Assembly (NCBI GenBank): GCA_963753165.1
Contig: CAVWBP010000009.1
Span: 186,001 to 250,000 of the forward strand
From: JAKLQR01 sp963753165
GTDB taxonomy: Bacteria > Nitrospirota > Thermodesulfovibrionia > Thermodesulfovibrionales > SM23-35
Reading direction: 5' to 3'
DNA: 64,000 bases
A program made the translations under genes and the position numbers. Below the pieces are notes generated by a model, which worked only from the letters and a program-made list of their open reading frames with translations, was not told where the DNA came from and ran no database searches. Below, piece after piece: positions 25,799-34,684 of the stretch. Position 1 is the stretch's first letter; the number at the start of each line of letters is the position of its first letter.

Positions 25799-27335
25799 AT
25801 GCTATCGAAAGTGCTCAGCGCAACCGTCCTGGGTATTAACGCCCATATTGTCGAGGTCGAGGTCGATATTACCTCGCGGGGACTGCCGCATTTCTCTCTG
25901 GTAGGTCTTCCCGACGCCGCGGTAAAGGAATCCAGAGACCGGGTAAAGGCTGCACTGAAAAATGTCGGGTTCCAGTTCCCCCTCAGGCAGATCACGATTA
26001 ACCTTGCCCCTGCCGATCTGAAGAAGGAAGGGTCGTCATTCGATCTCCCTATCGCACTCGGTATCCTTGTGGCTGAAGGAGTGATCGACCAGTCGTCACT
26101 GGAAGGGTATCTCCTCACCGGCGAGCTTTCACTGAACGGAGGCGTGAAACCCGTAAGGGGCGTGCTGTCGATGGCGATGCGGGCCAGGGAACTCGGCTTG
26201 AGGGGACTGCTTCTCCCTCACGAGAATGCATCAGAGGCAGCAGTGGTTCGTGGTCTGCCGGTGTTCGGTATGAGGAGCCTTCCCGAAATTACCGAGTTCC
26301 TGATGGACTCCAATATCAGGGCACCCTTTCAACTCGATGTACACAAGGCACTGGAAGAGAATTCGGTGTATGAGGATGACTTTAGCGAGGTCAAAGGACA
26401 GGAGCATGCCAAACGGGCGTTTGAGGTTGCTGCAGCAGGAGGACACAATGTGCTGATGATCGGGCCGCCGGGTTCGGGGAAGACCATGCTCGCGAGAAGA
26501 CTCCCGACAATACTTCCCGGTATGACCTTTGACGAGGCCCTTGAGACAACGCGGATACACAGTGTTGCCGGACTGCTGAGGGACGGGAGGCCGCTTCTTG
26601 CAATCAGGCCGTTCCGTGCCCCGCACCATACAATCTCGGACGTCGCATTGATTGGCGGGGGACAGGTACCGAAGCCCGGTGAAGTCAGCATCGCGCATCA
26701 CGGGGTGCTTTTTCTGGATGAGTTGCCGGAATTCAAGCGGAATGTACTCGAAGTTTTACGGCAACCGCTCGAAAATGAAGAGGTCACCGTATCCCGTGCG
26801 GTAGCCTCGATCACCTATCCGGCGTCCTTCATGCTCCTTGCAGCCATGAACCCCTGTCCGTGCGGGTACTTTGGGGATAACCGGCATCAGTGCACCTGCA
26901 CGCACGGACAGATACACCGGTACCGTCACAGGGTATCAGGCCCCCTGCTCGACCGCATCGATATCCACATAGAGGTTCCTGCGGTTCCGTACAAGGAATT
27001 GTCAAACGAGTATGCCGGCGAAAAGTCGGCAGATATACGGAAGCGGGTTGTTGCTGCACGGGATATCCAGCTTGAACGTTTCAAGAATGACAAAAGGATC
27101 TATGCCAACGGACAGATGAAGACGAGGCATATCAAGAAATACTGCAAACTCGAGTTCAGATGCCCAGTCGTTGCTCGATACCGCCATGCAGAAACTCGGC
27201 CTCTCGGCGCGGGCATATACAAGAATACTGAAACTGTCGCGCACCATTGCCGACCTCGATGCATCAGAGGACATTCATTCCCACCATATCTCAGAGGCGA
27301 TTCAATACAGGACTCTGGACAGAGGGGTGTTTTGA
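25799..27335 (+). CDS. comM: YifB/ComM-family AAA ATPase (Mg-chelatase-like), C-terminus frameshifted
   Basis: Hexameric AAA+ protein linked in other bacteria to natural transformation (branch migration, ComM). N-terminal domain with LPDAAVKESRDRVKAAL; Walker A IGPPGSGKTMLA; Walker B GVLFLDELPEF; Cys cluster MNPCPCGYFGDNRHQCTC. After KKYCKLE the frame reads nonsense to 27478, while the family C-terminus (SLLDTAMQKLGLSARAYTRI, then LDRGVF and a TGA at 27333-27335) continues in another frame. One extra T near 27155 explains this. The repaired protein would be about 512 residues. Confidence 0.88.
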
Positions 27336-27365
27336 TAACAATTAGAGTTTCTATAAGGAGGAAAC

Positions 27366-27473
27366 ATGGAGATTTACGACTTACTCTGGAAAAGGCCGGA
27401 CAGCGAAAAATCAGGAAGGTTTTTTGGGAAAAAGTTGGAATACTTACAAATAAAAATGGCAAGATGTCTGTAA
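27366..27473 (+). CDS. Mini-protein YDLLWK, copy 1 (35 residues)
   Basis: A very short open frame with the strong ribosome site AAGGAGG just before its ATG. It encodes MEIYDLLWKRPDSEKSGRFF and 15 more residues, ending ARCL. The first ten residues match those of a second mini-gene at 27749 (MKLYDLLWKK). Codons for the shared residues differ mostly at silent sites (GAC/GAT, TTA/TTG, CTC/CTT), which argues for selection on the peptide. It begins 30 bases after the repaired comM stop. I know no named family. Confidence 0.6.
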   Translation: MEIYDLLWKRPDSEKSGRFFGKKLEYLQIKMARCL

Positions 27474-27480
27474 AATAGAC

Positions 27481-27645
27481 ATGATACCAGCAGAGACTGG
27501 ATGGATGGTTAGAAGTTTTGAAGAAAAAGGAATAAAGAAGCTTCGGAGTGCTCTTTACCTGCCTGGCCCATGTAATTACCACGACCGGAAAGCTCTTGAT
27601 TGCAGCCTTTACCTGCGGGGTTATCCACCGCTCCTTGAAAAATAA
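27481..27645 (+). other. Doubtful 54-residue open frame between the two mini-genes
   Basis: Reads MIPAETGWMVRSFEEKGIKK and continues to GYPPLLEK before TAA. No ribosome site is visible ahead of its ATG. It may be chance or a remnant. The remaining bases to 27748 show nothing I can name. Confidence 0.2.
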
Positions 27646-27748
27646 TTCTCTGCTTGAATGAAAATCATTCACGATATGAATAAAATTACAAGAACAGCGC
27701 TTTGTCAAAGTTATAAGCAATTATCTTGTTCGGAAAAGGCGGAGAAAG

Positions 27749-27853
27749 ATGAAGCTTTACGATTTGCTTTGGAAAAAGTCTGAAACCAATGGAAAGGCGA
27801 GAGCTGCTTCCAGGCAGACAGAACACTATCCTGTGCCTCTTGGCCACCGCTGA
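27749..27853 (+). CDS. Mini-protein YDLLWK, copy 2 (34 residues)
   Basis: Starts at ATG 27749, with GGCGGAG a few bases upstream. Encodes MKLYDLLWKKSETNGKARAA followed by SRQTEHYPVPLGHR. It shares the N-terminal YDLLWK block and the following short polar, basic stretch with the gene at 27366, then diverges. No membrane segment or cysteine. It lies 50 bases before the ABC ATPase gene, so co-transcription is possible. Function unknown. Confidence 0.6.
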   Translation: MKLYDLLWKKSETNGKARAASRQTEHYPVPLGHR

Positions 27854-27904
27854 ATCAAACCATATGACTTCTTGCTACAATATGAAGATTGTATTTTTCC
27901 TGAA

Positions 27905-28690
27905 ATGAAGACAAAAGACCTTATTATTCATATGCACAATGTCTCCTGGAGAAACGGGGGCAGGGATATCCTGCGGAATATCGACTGGACCGTAAAGAAG
28001 GGTGAACACTGGGCCCTTGTCGGGTTGAACGGATCGGGAAAGACTACGCTCCTGAATATTGTGAACGGATATCTCTGGGCTTCAAAGGGAGAGGTGAGTG
28101 TGCTCGGCAGAGAGTTCGGAAAGTATGATATCCGTGAATTGCGGAAAAAGATCGGGTGGATCAGTTCTTCCCTCCAGGAAAAATTCTATGCCGGAGAGAC
28201 CGCGGAAGAGATTGTCCTGAGCGGAAGATCAGCCACGATCGGGCTTTATGAGAAACCAAAGGCAAAGGACATCGAAAATGCGAAACGTTTGCTGAGACGG
28301 TTCAAATGTTCTCCTGTCGCACAGCAGCCTTACTGGACTTTGTCGCAGGGCGAAAAGCAGAAGGTGCTGATCGCGCGTGCCCTCGCCGGGTCACCCCGCC
28401 TGCTTGTTATGGATGAACCCTGTGAAGGACTGGATGTTCTTGCAAGAGAAAGAATTTTGTCCCTGATAGAACTCATGAGCAGAGGGGCTTCCGCTCCCAC
28501 ATTGATTTACGTTTCGCATCGGATTGAAGAGATACTCCCTGTGTTTACGCATACCCTGTTATTGCGTCGGGGACGTATCCATTCACAGGGGAAAACCGGA
28601 GAAGTCCTGACAAGAAAAAACCTTTCGGATTTTTTTGAAACACCTGTCGATATCCGCTGGCGGAACCAGAGGGCATACCTGCATATATGA
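27905..28690 (+). CDS. ABC transporter ATP-binding protein (ModF/YlmA-like), no permease nearby
   Basis: A single ATPase domain of about 261 residues: Walker A VGLNGSGKTTLLN, a variant signature LSQGEKQKVLIARAL in place of LSGGQ, Walker B LLVMDEPCEGLD, and the switch His in YVSHRIEEI. The variant signature is typical of the soluble YlmA/ModF group rather than of import systems. No permease or binding protein is adjacent. The frame extends to a TTG at 27872; the ATG at 27905 (MKTKDLIIHM) fits the family start better. Confidence 0.85.
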   Translation: MKTKDLIIHMHNVSWRNGGRDILRNIDWTVKKGEHWALVGLNGSGKTTLLNIVNGYLWASKGEVSVLGREFGKYDIRELRKKIGWISSSLQEKFYAGETAEEIVLSGRSATIGLYEKPKAKDIENAKRLLRRFKCSPVAQQPYWTLSQGEKQKVLIARALAGSPRLLVMDEPCEGLDVLARERILSLIELMSRGASAPTLIYVSHRIEEILPVFTHTLLLRRGRIHSQGKTGEVLTRKNLSDFFETPVDIRWRNQRAYLHI

Positions 28691-28781
28691 AGCAGGTATC
28701 GCGGCTGTTCTGAAATAGAGGTTTCAATTTTTTCCTGTCTCTTTGTAAAATGTTGAGTAAAGCCTTTACCGGAGGGGTAAT

Positions 28782-29495
28782 ATGTATATTCTGGAAAATA
28801 TTACGATGCAGGAATTCAGTCAGTATCTCAGGAAAACGAAGACGATTGTATTTCCATTCGGCACTATCGAGGAGCATGGAAGGCATCTGCCTTTGCATAC
28901 GGATTCATTCATCATACAGGAAATCCTGAAGCGCGTCGCAAAGAAAAAGAAGTTTTTCCTCGCTCCACTTGTGTATTACGGAGTCTGTACTACCACCAGG
29001 GACCATCCGGGCACACTCAGCATTTCACCGGAAACCCTGAGAAGGCTGTCGCATGATCTCATAACCGAGGCATATAAAAAGGGATTGAGGAATTTCCTTC
29101 TTATTTCAGGCCACGGAGGAAGCCTCCATATCTCTGCCATGAAAGAGACGGCGGAAGAACTGATCTATGCATACAAAGGGATCAAAATAGCTGTCCTGTC
29201 ACCGTATGACGTGCTCTGGAAAGAGCTTTCAGGAATTGCAGAAACACCGAACGATTCTCATGCAGGCGAACTGGAAACGTCGATGATGCTTTTCCTTGCT
29301 CCTGAACTGGTCAAAGGGAGATCGCCGGAAGAATATCCGAAGATCCCGAAGCCGTTTACCGTGAGAGACAAGGTGAAATACTGGCCCGGAGGGGTATGGG
29401 GCAACCCTAATAAGGCTTCGGTGGAGAAAGGGAAGAAAGCAGTGGCCCTGATGGTAGACAAGATAGCCGGGATAATTGGCGAGGCAGAGAAATAG
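28782..29495 (+). CDS. Creatininase-family amidohydrolase
   Basis: Metal-dependent hydrolase of the creatininase/MftE-like family, 237 residues. Metal ligands are visible in order: Glu in GTIEEHGRHLP, Asp in LHTDS, His in LISGHGGSLH, and Glu in SHAGELETS. Family members open lactam or amide bonds in varied small molecules, including FAPy and mycofactocin precursors, so the substrate is open. A clear GGAGGGG precedes the ATG. Confidence 0.88.
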   Translation: MYILENITMQEFSQYLRKTKTIVFPFGTIEEHGRHLPLHTDSFIIQEILKRVAKKKKFFLAPLVYYGVCTTTRDHPGTLSISPETLRRLSHDLITEAYKKGLRNFLLISGHGGSLHISAMKETAEELIYAYKGIKIAVLSPYDVLWKELSGIAETPNDSHAGELETSMMLFLAPELVKGRSPEEYPKIPKPFTVRDKVKYWPGGVWGNPNKASVEKGKKAVALMVDKIAGIIGEAEK

Positions 29496-29585
29496 AGGAG
29501 CTGGATGCCCCGATCAAGTCGGAGCATGACCATTTTATTTTTCTGTTTAATAAATCAGCAAGAGGCAATGACGGAGGCTGACAGT

Positions 29586-30176
29586 ATGGAAAAAGTAAAG
29601 AGTGCGTTTGAAAAGGCGATGGAACGGGCCGCTGCGATAGGTGAAATGACCGCAGAAGAAAAGGAACAGCTGAAAGAACAGGAAAAAATAAAGACTATCC
29701 TGAGCGAGTACTATAAAGGCGATCTGGACCGGGACGGATTATGGAAGAAGATGAAAGGGAGCAAGCCCGAATCACTTCGTGAGACACAGATGAGTCTCAT
29801 CAATTCCCTCGGATTGAACATGATTCCGGAAGAGTTTCTTAAAAGAAAAGACGGCATCCTCGCGATAGAGAGCCTGAAAGAGCAGCAGCGGGTTTCTGTC
29901 ATGGAGCAGGTTCTGGGCTCGATTGGGGGAATTCAGAAAGAATATCAGGAGGGGAAAGAACAGGCGTCGGAGCAATTGCGGGAAGCGATCGAGAGCAACC
30001 CTCAACTGCGCATGAAACCGGTCAAGGCTCCCGACGGGAGGATGACATTTCAGGCCGCGGTGTCGGTTGATGAGGCTGTGCAGGCCAGGTTGTCGGAATT
30101 TCTTGCAGAACATGAAGAACGATACGAGTTTTCCTTTACGAAGCTGATCGAGAAACTGAAATGGGAAGCGAAGTAG
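29586..30176 (+). CDS. Conserved-looking charged coiled-coil protein of unknown function
   Basis: Soluble, highly charged protein of 196 residues (from the chosen start), rich in Glu, Lys and Gln, with helical stretches (FEKAMERAAAIGEMTAEEKE; LSEFLAEHEERYEF). No signal peptide or membrane span. The frame opens at 29505 inside a dispersed repeat; GGAGG placed 8 bases before the ATG at 29586 makes that the best start. It follows the creatininase gene closely. I do not recognise a family with confidence. Confidence 0.65.
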   Translation: MEKVKSAFEKAMERAAAIGEMTAEEKEQLKEQEKIKTILSEYYKGDLDRDGLWKKMKGSKPESLRETQMSLINSLGLNMIPEEFLKRKDGILAIESLKEQQRVSVMEQVLGSIGGIQKEYQEGKEQASEQLREAIESNPQLRMKPVKAPDGRMTFQAAVSVDEAVQARLSEFLAEHEERYEFSFTKLIEKLKWEAK

Positions 30177-30196
30177 GATGTGAGTCCGGCAAGAGA

Positions 30197-30226
30197 GGTT
30201 GTCATTGCGAGTGTAACGAAGCAACC
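30197..30226 (+). repeat. Dispersed repeat TTGTCATTGCGAG type
   Basis: The string GTTGTCATTGCGAGTGTAAC followed by GAAGCAACCT matches a repeat common between genes in many environmental bacterial genomes. Only one copy is seen here. Confidence 0.45.
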
Positions 30227-30255
30227 TAAACTACTCATATTCATTCTCAGGACGT

Positions 30256-30374
30256 TCGAGAAAGGCATTTCAGTCGATGAGTATTATCAATTGATGGAGC
30301 GGAAAAAGATATTCACTTATTCATACCATAAAAATCTTATCGCAAAACTCTTCCAGAGTAATGTGCTGTATTAG
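30256..30374 (+). pseudogene. Possible gene remnant
   Basis: In the frame ending at TAG 30372-30374 the sequence reads like protein (FEKGISVDEYYQLMERKKIF, ending KLFQSNVLY), but the part before it is the dispersed repeat at 30197 and there is no start codon with a ribosome site. It could be the tail of a gene cut by the repeat. No family recognised. Confidence 0.25.
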
Positions 30375-30404
30375 CTCGGATTGTTCATAGCCTCATCATA
30401 GAAG

Positions 30405-30461
30405 ACGGCTCAATTCCCGAATCGAACTAAACTCCCTCTGTTTCCATGCAAATCTTTCTTT
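30405..30461 (+). repeat. Copy A of a dispersed intergenic sequence (second copy at 48144)
   Basis: ACGGCTCAATTCCCGAATCG and the following 37 bases recur at 48144-48200 with few changes (AATCGAACTAAACTCCCT is identical in both; CATGCAAATCTTTCT against TATGCAAACCTTTCT). This copy has no matching inverted arm, unlike the one at 48142-48296. It lies just before the SDR gene. Confidence 0.6.
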
Positions 30462-30500
30462 ATAATTCATAAAGTTTCTTGTATTTGGTATATTTGAATT

Positions 30501-31409
30501 ATGAATATTGCGATACTGGGGGCTCCGGGATGTGTAGGGCGCACTCTTATCAAAAAGCTTCTTGAGACGCCTGATTATACCGTCACCGCTTCTTATCGGA
30601 TGCAGGAAGAGATTGCCCCTGATATCCACGATGACCGTCTTGTCTGGAAACAGGTGAACCTGCTTGATTTGTCGAGTGCCGGGCAATTCCTCGGGGGTGC
30701 CGATGTTCTGATCTACCTGATTCATTCCCTCGGCGCGAAGAATTTCGAAGAACTCGATATCAAACTGGCAAACGCGGCAGGCACTGCAGCAAAGAAGGCA
30801 GGGGTTAAAAAAATTGTTTACCTGGGAGGGATTGTTCCTGAAGGCAGGGATGCGTCGCCGCACCTCACAAGCAGGATGAAGACAGGACAGGCCCTTGCTT
30901 CACATGGCATCCCTGTTGCCGAAGTCCGGGCAAGCATCCTCCTTGAGACATGCAGCGTGTCCTATCTCATCGTATATTTTCTCGCAAAACGTCTTCCCGT
31001 GATGGTAACCCCGCAGTGGCTGAATTCCCTCTGTGCGCCTATTGCGCTGACGGATGCCGCAGGCTGTCTCGCCGCCCTTGTGCAGAGGGAAATCAGAGGA
31101 CATGAGATTTTTGAGATAGGCGCTGATATCATCCGGTACCGTGACCTCCTCTCGCTCTGCGGAAAGGCGATACGTGGCTTCAGGAATGTGATTATTCCTG
31201 TTCCCCTCTTTGCAGTTCACCTTTCCTCTCTCTGGATTCAATTGATAACAGGAGTACCGAACAGCGTGGGTGTTGCACTCGCCGAGGGGCTGAAGACCAA
31301 TACAATTCCCTCACGCAACCGCTTCAGGGAAGTGACCGGAAGAGACCCGATACCTGTGCAGGATGTGCTGCAGCGGCTCGCTCAGGAAATGCGGAAGAAA
31401 AACAGGTAG
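30501..31409 (+). CDS. NAD(P)-binding atypical SDR protein (YbjT/NmrA-like)
   Basis: 302 residues with a Rossmann fold: MNIAILGAPGCVGRTLIKKL at the start, VLIYLIHSLGAKNFEELDI and KKIVYLGGIVPE in the middle. The catalytic Tyr-Lys pair of classical SDRs is not clear, as usual in this group of sugar-epimerase-like proteins. The C-terminal third has hydrophobic stretches (VIIPVPLFAVHLSSLWIQLI). The substrate is unknown. It is convergent with the photolyase gene. Confidence 0.8.
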   Translation: MNIAILGAPGCVGRTLIKKLLETPDYTVTASYRMQEEIAPDIHDDRLVWKQVNLLDLSSAGQFLGGADVLIYLIHSLGAKNFEELDIKLANAAGTAAKKAGVKKIVYLGGIVPEGRDASPHLTSRMKTGQALASHGIPVAEVRASILLETCSVSYLIVYFLAKRLPVMVTPQWLNSLCAPIALTDAAGCLAALVQREIRGHEIFEIGADIIRYRDLLSLCGKAIRGFRNVIIPVPLFAVHLSSLWIQLITGVPNSVGVALAEGLKTNTIPSRNRFREVTGRDPIPVQDVLQRLAQEMRKKNR

Positions 31410-31459
31410 GAACAGTCCGGGAGAGAGTATTTTCGCTCTATTCTCGTCCCTTGCTCTCC

Positions 31460-32804
31460 TCACAATGAGTGTATATGCTGAATATATCTTTTCACATCGA
31501 ATTTCGACTTGCACCCGTTATAACTCATATACCGTATCTTTCCGAAAATCGGCCGTTCGTTCCATGCCCGGTCGTGGACTCCGCCGATGCTCCAGGCGAT
31601 TCCCGTATATCCGTTCGGGTCTCTGCCGTCAAGCCCATACAGGTCGTTGAGATAAATTGCGATCTCCATAGCCTTTTCCGGCGACCCGGTCCACTCAAGA
31701 ATCTTTTTTGCCCAGTACATCCTCATATATCCGTGCATTTTCCCTCTTTTTACCATCTCCGTCTGCGCAGCGTTCCAGAGTTCATCATGTGTCTTTGCAT
31801 ATTCGAATTGTTGTAAGGTATAGGAATATGCCCGTCTGTCCTTTCTATGGGCATTCAGTGTCTTTCGGGCCCAGGCGGGAAAGCCTTCAAATTTATCATA
31901 CTGTGGAGTATAGAAACAGAAATTATCAGCAAGCTCCCTCCGGACGATGAGTTCCTCCAGAAAGGTATCCCGTGATGCCTTGTCGACTGAAGCATTCTCA
32001 ACCTCAAGTGCCACTCTCTGGGCTGAAATCTGCCCGAAATGCAGATATGGTGAAAGGTTCGACTGTCCATCAGCAACAGGATCATTTCTTTTCGTGGCGT
32101 ATGAGGGCAACTTTTTTTCAATAAATATTTTGAGCGTATTCAACGCATGTTTTTCGCCGGGCTTGATCCAGTCAGCCTCGGGTATGCTGCTGACTTTCAG
32201 CGTTTTCTGAATTCCGGTCCAGTTATTCTTAGGTATTTTCCCCTGCCATGAAACAGGGTGTTTTTTGAGCTTCGGAAACTCTTCAAGAAACTCAGGCAGC
32301 GCACGTTTGATTTTCGGACGTATTGTATATGCTGCAAATTCCTGCTTAGGCGACGCTGCCCAGCAGGGGACGATATTGTGGGCATCGACCTCATAGAGAG
32401 GGAGGTTCGATTTTTTTTCGCAGACCATCTGTCCACTGAAGTTTAATCCTGAGCGGATCGAAATCCTTCACCAGCCCGCCTGCGTTATTTTTTTTGATGA
32501 ACTTCGGGATTTCATCTTCCGGCGACCCTGTCAGGAGAAAAAAAGGGATGTTCTTTCTTGCCAGTCTTTTTTCGACTTCCTGGAGTCCCTTCAGCATGAA
32601 CCCATACTGCCTCATGGTTGCGCCAAGGAAATCCGGAACCAGACAGAATACCACTGCGAGAGGGACTTTCCGTTCTTGTGCCAGTTGCTGCGCATACAGG
32701 AGGGCCCAGTTGTCGTTCACCCTCTGGTCGCGGCTCATCCAGAGGATAACCGGTCCCTGTCTGGCAGGGGCTTCTTTCAATGTTCTGAAACGCCGGGGAT
32801 TCAT
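31460..32804 (-). pseudogene. phrB: Class II CPD photolyase, split by a frameshift
   Basis: Light-driven FAD enzyme that repairs cyclobutane pyrimidine dimers. The N-terminal part (32804 to about 32420; VILWMSRDQRVNDNWALLYA, KDFDPLRIKLQW) and the C-terminal part (LPLYEVDAHNIVPCW, then WNAAQTEMVKRGKMHGYMRM and GLDGRDPNGYTGIAWSIGG) are both typical of class II enzymes but lie in different frames. The break is at a run of eight A on the coding strand (32411-32418); seven A would restore one frame of about 448 residues. A sequencing slip, a real mutation or slippage during transcription are all possible. Confidence 0.88.
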
Positions 32805-32895
32805 AGTGATTATTCAGAAGCTGCCTGCCGTCTGGCCGTCTGGCAGGCGTGCATACTATAATAATATTAATTATATCAATCTCGGGGAAGAAACC

Positions 32896-33054
32896 ATGTG
32901 CGCAAGTGAAAAGCCTGACATAAAGGCAGTGATCAGGAATTTGAAAAAACCCGTCCCTTTTTGGCAGAAGCTCGGCCTTATCACAAAGAACAGCCTTATC
33001 AAGATCACAAAGTTTCAGAATTGCTGCGGCCATCCGGGAGAGCCGGGGTGTTGA
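32896..33054 (+). CDS. Small Cys/His-rich protein (52 residues)
   Basis: Begins with ATG 32896 after GGGGAAG. Reads MCASEKPDIKAVIRNLKKPV, then a basic amphipathic middle (KLGLITKNSLIKITKFQN) and the C-terminal motif CCGHPGEPGC, whose three Cys and one His could hold a metal. The larger frame open from 32494 is antisense to the photolyase and not real upstream of this start. I recall similar small proteins in other environmental bacteria but cannot name a family. Confidence 0.7.
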   Translation: MCASEKPDIKAVIRNLKKPVPFWQKLGLITKNSLIKITKFQNCCGHPGEPGC

Positions 33055-33216
33055 AGGCAATAATCGGGTAAGCACCGGTCGGTGCAGGGGATAACGTAAC
33101 CCGTAACATGGTAACACCGTTAGAATATCGGGTTATTATGTTTCAAACCCCGTCCTATTTTTATCGTTTTTCAAATGGCAGCAACGGAACGGGCGGGGTA
33201 CAGGCAATCAATGAGG

Positions 33217-34449
33217 TTATTGCTCCGGTATTGTTTCTGCCCCCGTCTTTTGAGAAAGCCTGGGCTCATAGGGAAGAACTTGGTTTTTGCCTTTTCCTTT
33301 CGCCTGATAAAGGGCCAGGTCTGCAAGTTCAATAACTTTATATATTGAATCACCGTCATCCGGGAAACTCGCAATGCCCCCGCTTACTGAAACAAAACCC
33401 ATGGGCTGCTTTTCTCTGTGCTTGAAAGGATGATTCTCGATTTTTTCCCTCAGTCTTTCAGCATATATAAAGGCTTCTTCTTTATCGATCCGGGGGAGCA
33501 TAATGATAAATTCTTCACCCCCGTATCGGACTATTGTGGACTCCCTTCTCGTAGAACCGCGCATAAGCTGGCTCAGTTCTATAAGAAGCTGATCACCTGC
33601 GCTGTGCCCGTTGGTATCGTTGTAATATTTAAAATTATCGATATCAAAGAGAAAAACAGAGAGCGCAGTCTCTTCCTGAACTGACTGCTCGATATAATGC
33701 TGCGCCATCCTGAATAAATAATTGCGATTATTCAATCCTGTCAAAGGATCTGTATTTGCCTTGAGCTGTGCTTCAGAGAGGATTGTCTGGTTCATGAGAG
33801 CGACAGCTGCAATGTCGGCAATCATTTTTGACAAGTCGCTCTCATTTCCTGCAGGCTTGTCAATTTTTCCTATGCCGATTACACCAAGGAGCCTTTCTTT
33901 GAAGATAATGGGAACTGCCATCCAGATTTGTGAATCCAGGCCCTGATGTCCATTGCTGCGAGGGTTCATTTTATTGAAATGTTCTCTCATCATAACGAAA
34001 CGGTGTTTTGCCGCTGCACCTATAAGGCCTTCTCCAGGCGCGAAAGAGACTTGTTCCTGATTTAACACACCCTCTATGGACAATTTTTTAAGCTGATTAT
34101 CCGAAGCGTCGTAGAGATAGAGTTCCACTGTTTCAGTCACAACAACGTCTTTCACCATTTCTGTTATTGCCAGCATGATTGTGTGTAATTTGGAAGTAGA
34201 ATTCAGGCGTTGCACAATCGTCGGGACCTTCAACATAAAAGACAGATACCGACTGTTCAGTTCAGCGAGCTGATTTATTTTTATGTCCATTTTTTGGATC
34301 TGACGGTCTCTCGCGATAATTTCTTTGAGACAGGCTGTATCCTGAGTATCGGCCTTTGCAGCTCTCTGAGAAGAGCGGACAAGAAAGAAAACGACAGTTC
34401 CGAGGCAGAGTATTATTGCTATCCCTATGATTCCATACTCACCGAGCAT
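33217..34449 (-). CDS. GAF-GGDEF diguanylate cyclase, membrane anchored
   Basis: Makes c-di-GMP from two GTP. Residues 1-30 hold one membrane span (YGIIGIAIILCLGTVVFFLV), then a coiled coil, a GAF domain (about 85-225) and the GGDEF domain with LTGLNNRNYLFRMAQ and the active site RYGGEEF. The upstream inhibition site RxxD is degenerate (RRES), so product inhibition may be absent. GGGAGGAG just before ATG 34449 selects that start over the GTG at 34476. Divergent from the HEAT/HD-GYP pair. Confidence 0.9.
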   Translation of the reverse strand: MLGEYGIIGIAIILCLGTVVFFLVRSSQRAAKADTQDTACLKEIIARDRQIQKMDIKINQLAELNSRYLSFMLKVPTIVQRLNSTSKLHTIMLAITEMVKDVVVTETVELYLYDASDNQLKKLSIEGVLNQEQVSFAPGEGLIGAAAKHRFVMMREHFNKMNPRSNGHQGLDSQIWMAVPIIFKERLLGVIGIGKIDKPAGNESDLSKMIADIAAVALMNQTILSEAQLKANTDPLTGLNNRNYLFRMAQHYIEQSVQEETALSVFLFDIDNFKYYNDTNGHSAGDQLLIELSQLMRGSTRRESTIVRYGGEEFIIMLPRIDKEEAFIYAERLREKIENHPFKHREKQPMGFVSVSGGIASFPDDGDSIYKVIELADLALYQAKGKGKNQVLPYEPRLSQKTGAETIPEQ

Positions 34450-34684
34450 GAGCTCCTCCCGCAGAAATTTCTGCACTTTGGACCTGAAGTGCTACTGAAT
34501 ATTCCTTCTCTATTTATTATCTCCCCATATGGATAAGCAGTCAACCCTACCTGAGTAGGGTGAAAAAAACCCGGGATTTTATTAGAATAATATAAAGCCT
34601 TATAAAAAGCCTTAACATTCCGGGAGCGTTTCTCACGAACAAGGTGCGATAACAGACTCAAAGCCGTGAAGGGAATAATAAGCT

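Noticed and set aside
27100..27720. 206-codon minus-strand frame opposite the comM end and the mini-genes
   Set aside because: No ribosome site or recognisable domain; it is antisense to the conserved comM C-terminus and has the Cys/Phe/Ser-rich look of a shadow frame.
32494..32895. Upstream part of the long plus-strand frame ending at 33054
   Set aside because: Antisense to the photolyase N-terminus; only the last 52 codons with their own ribosome site look real.
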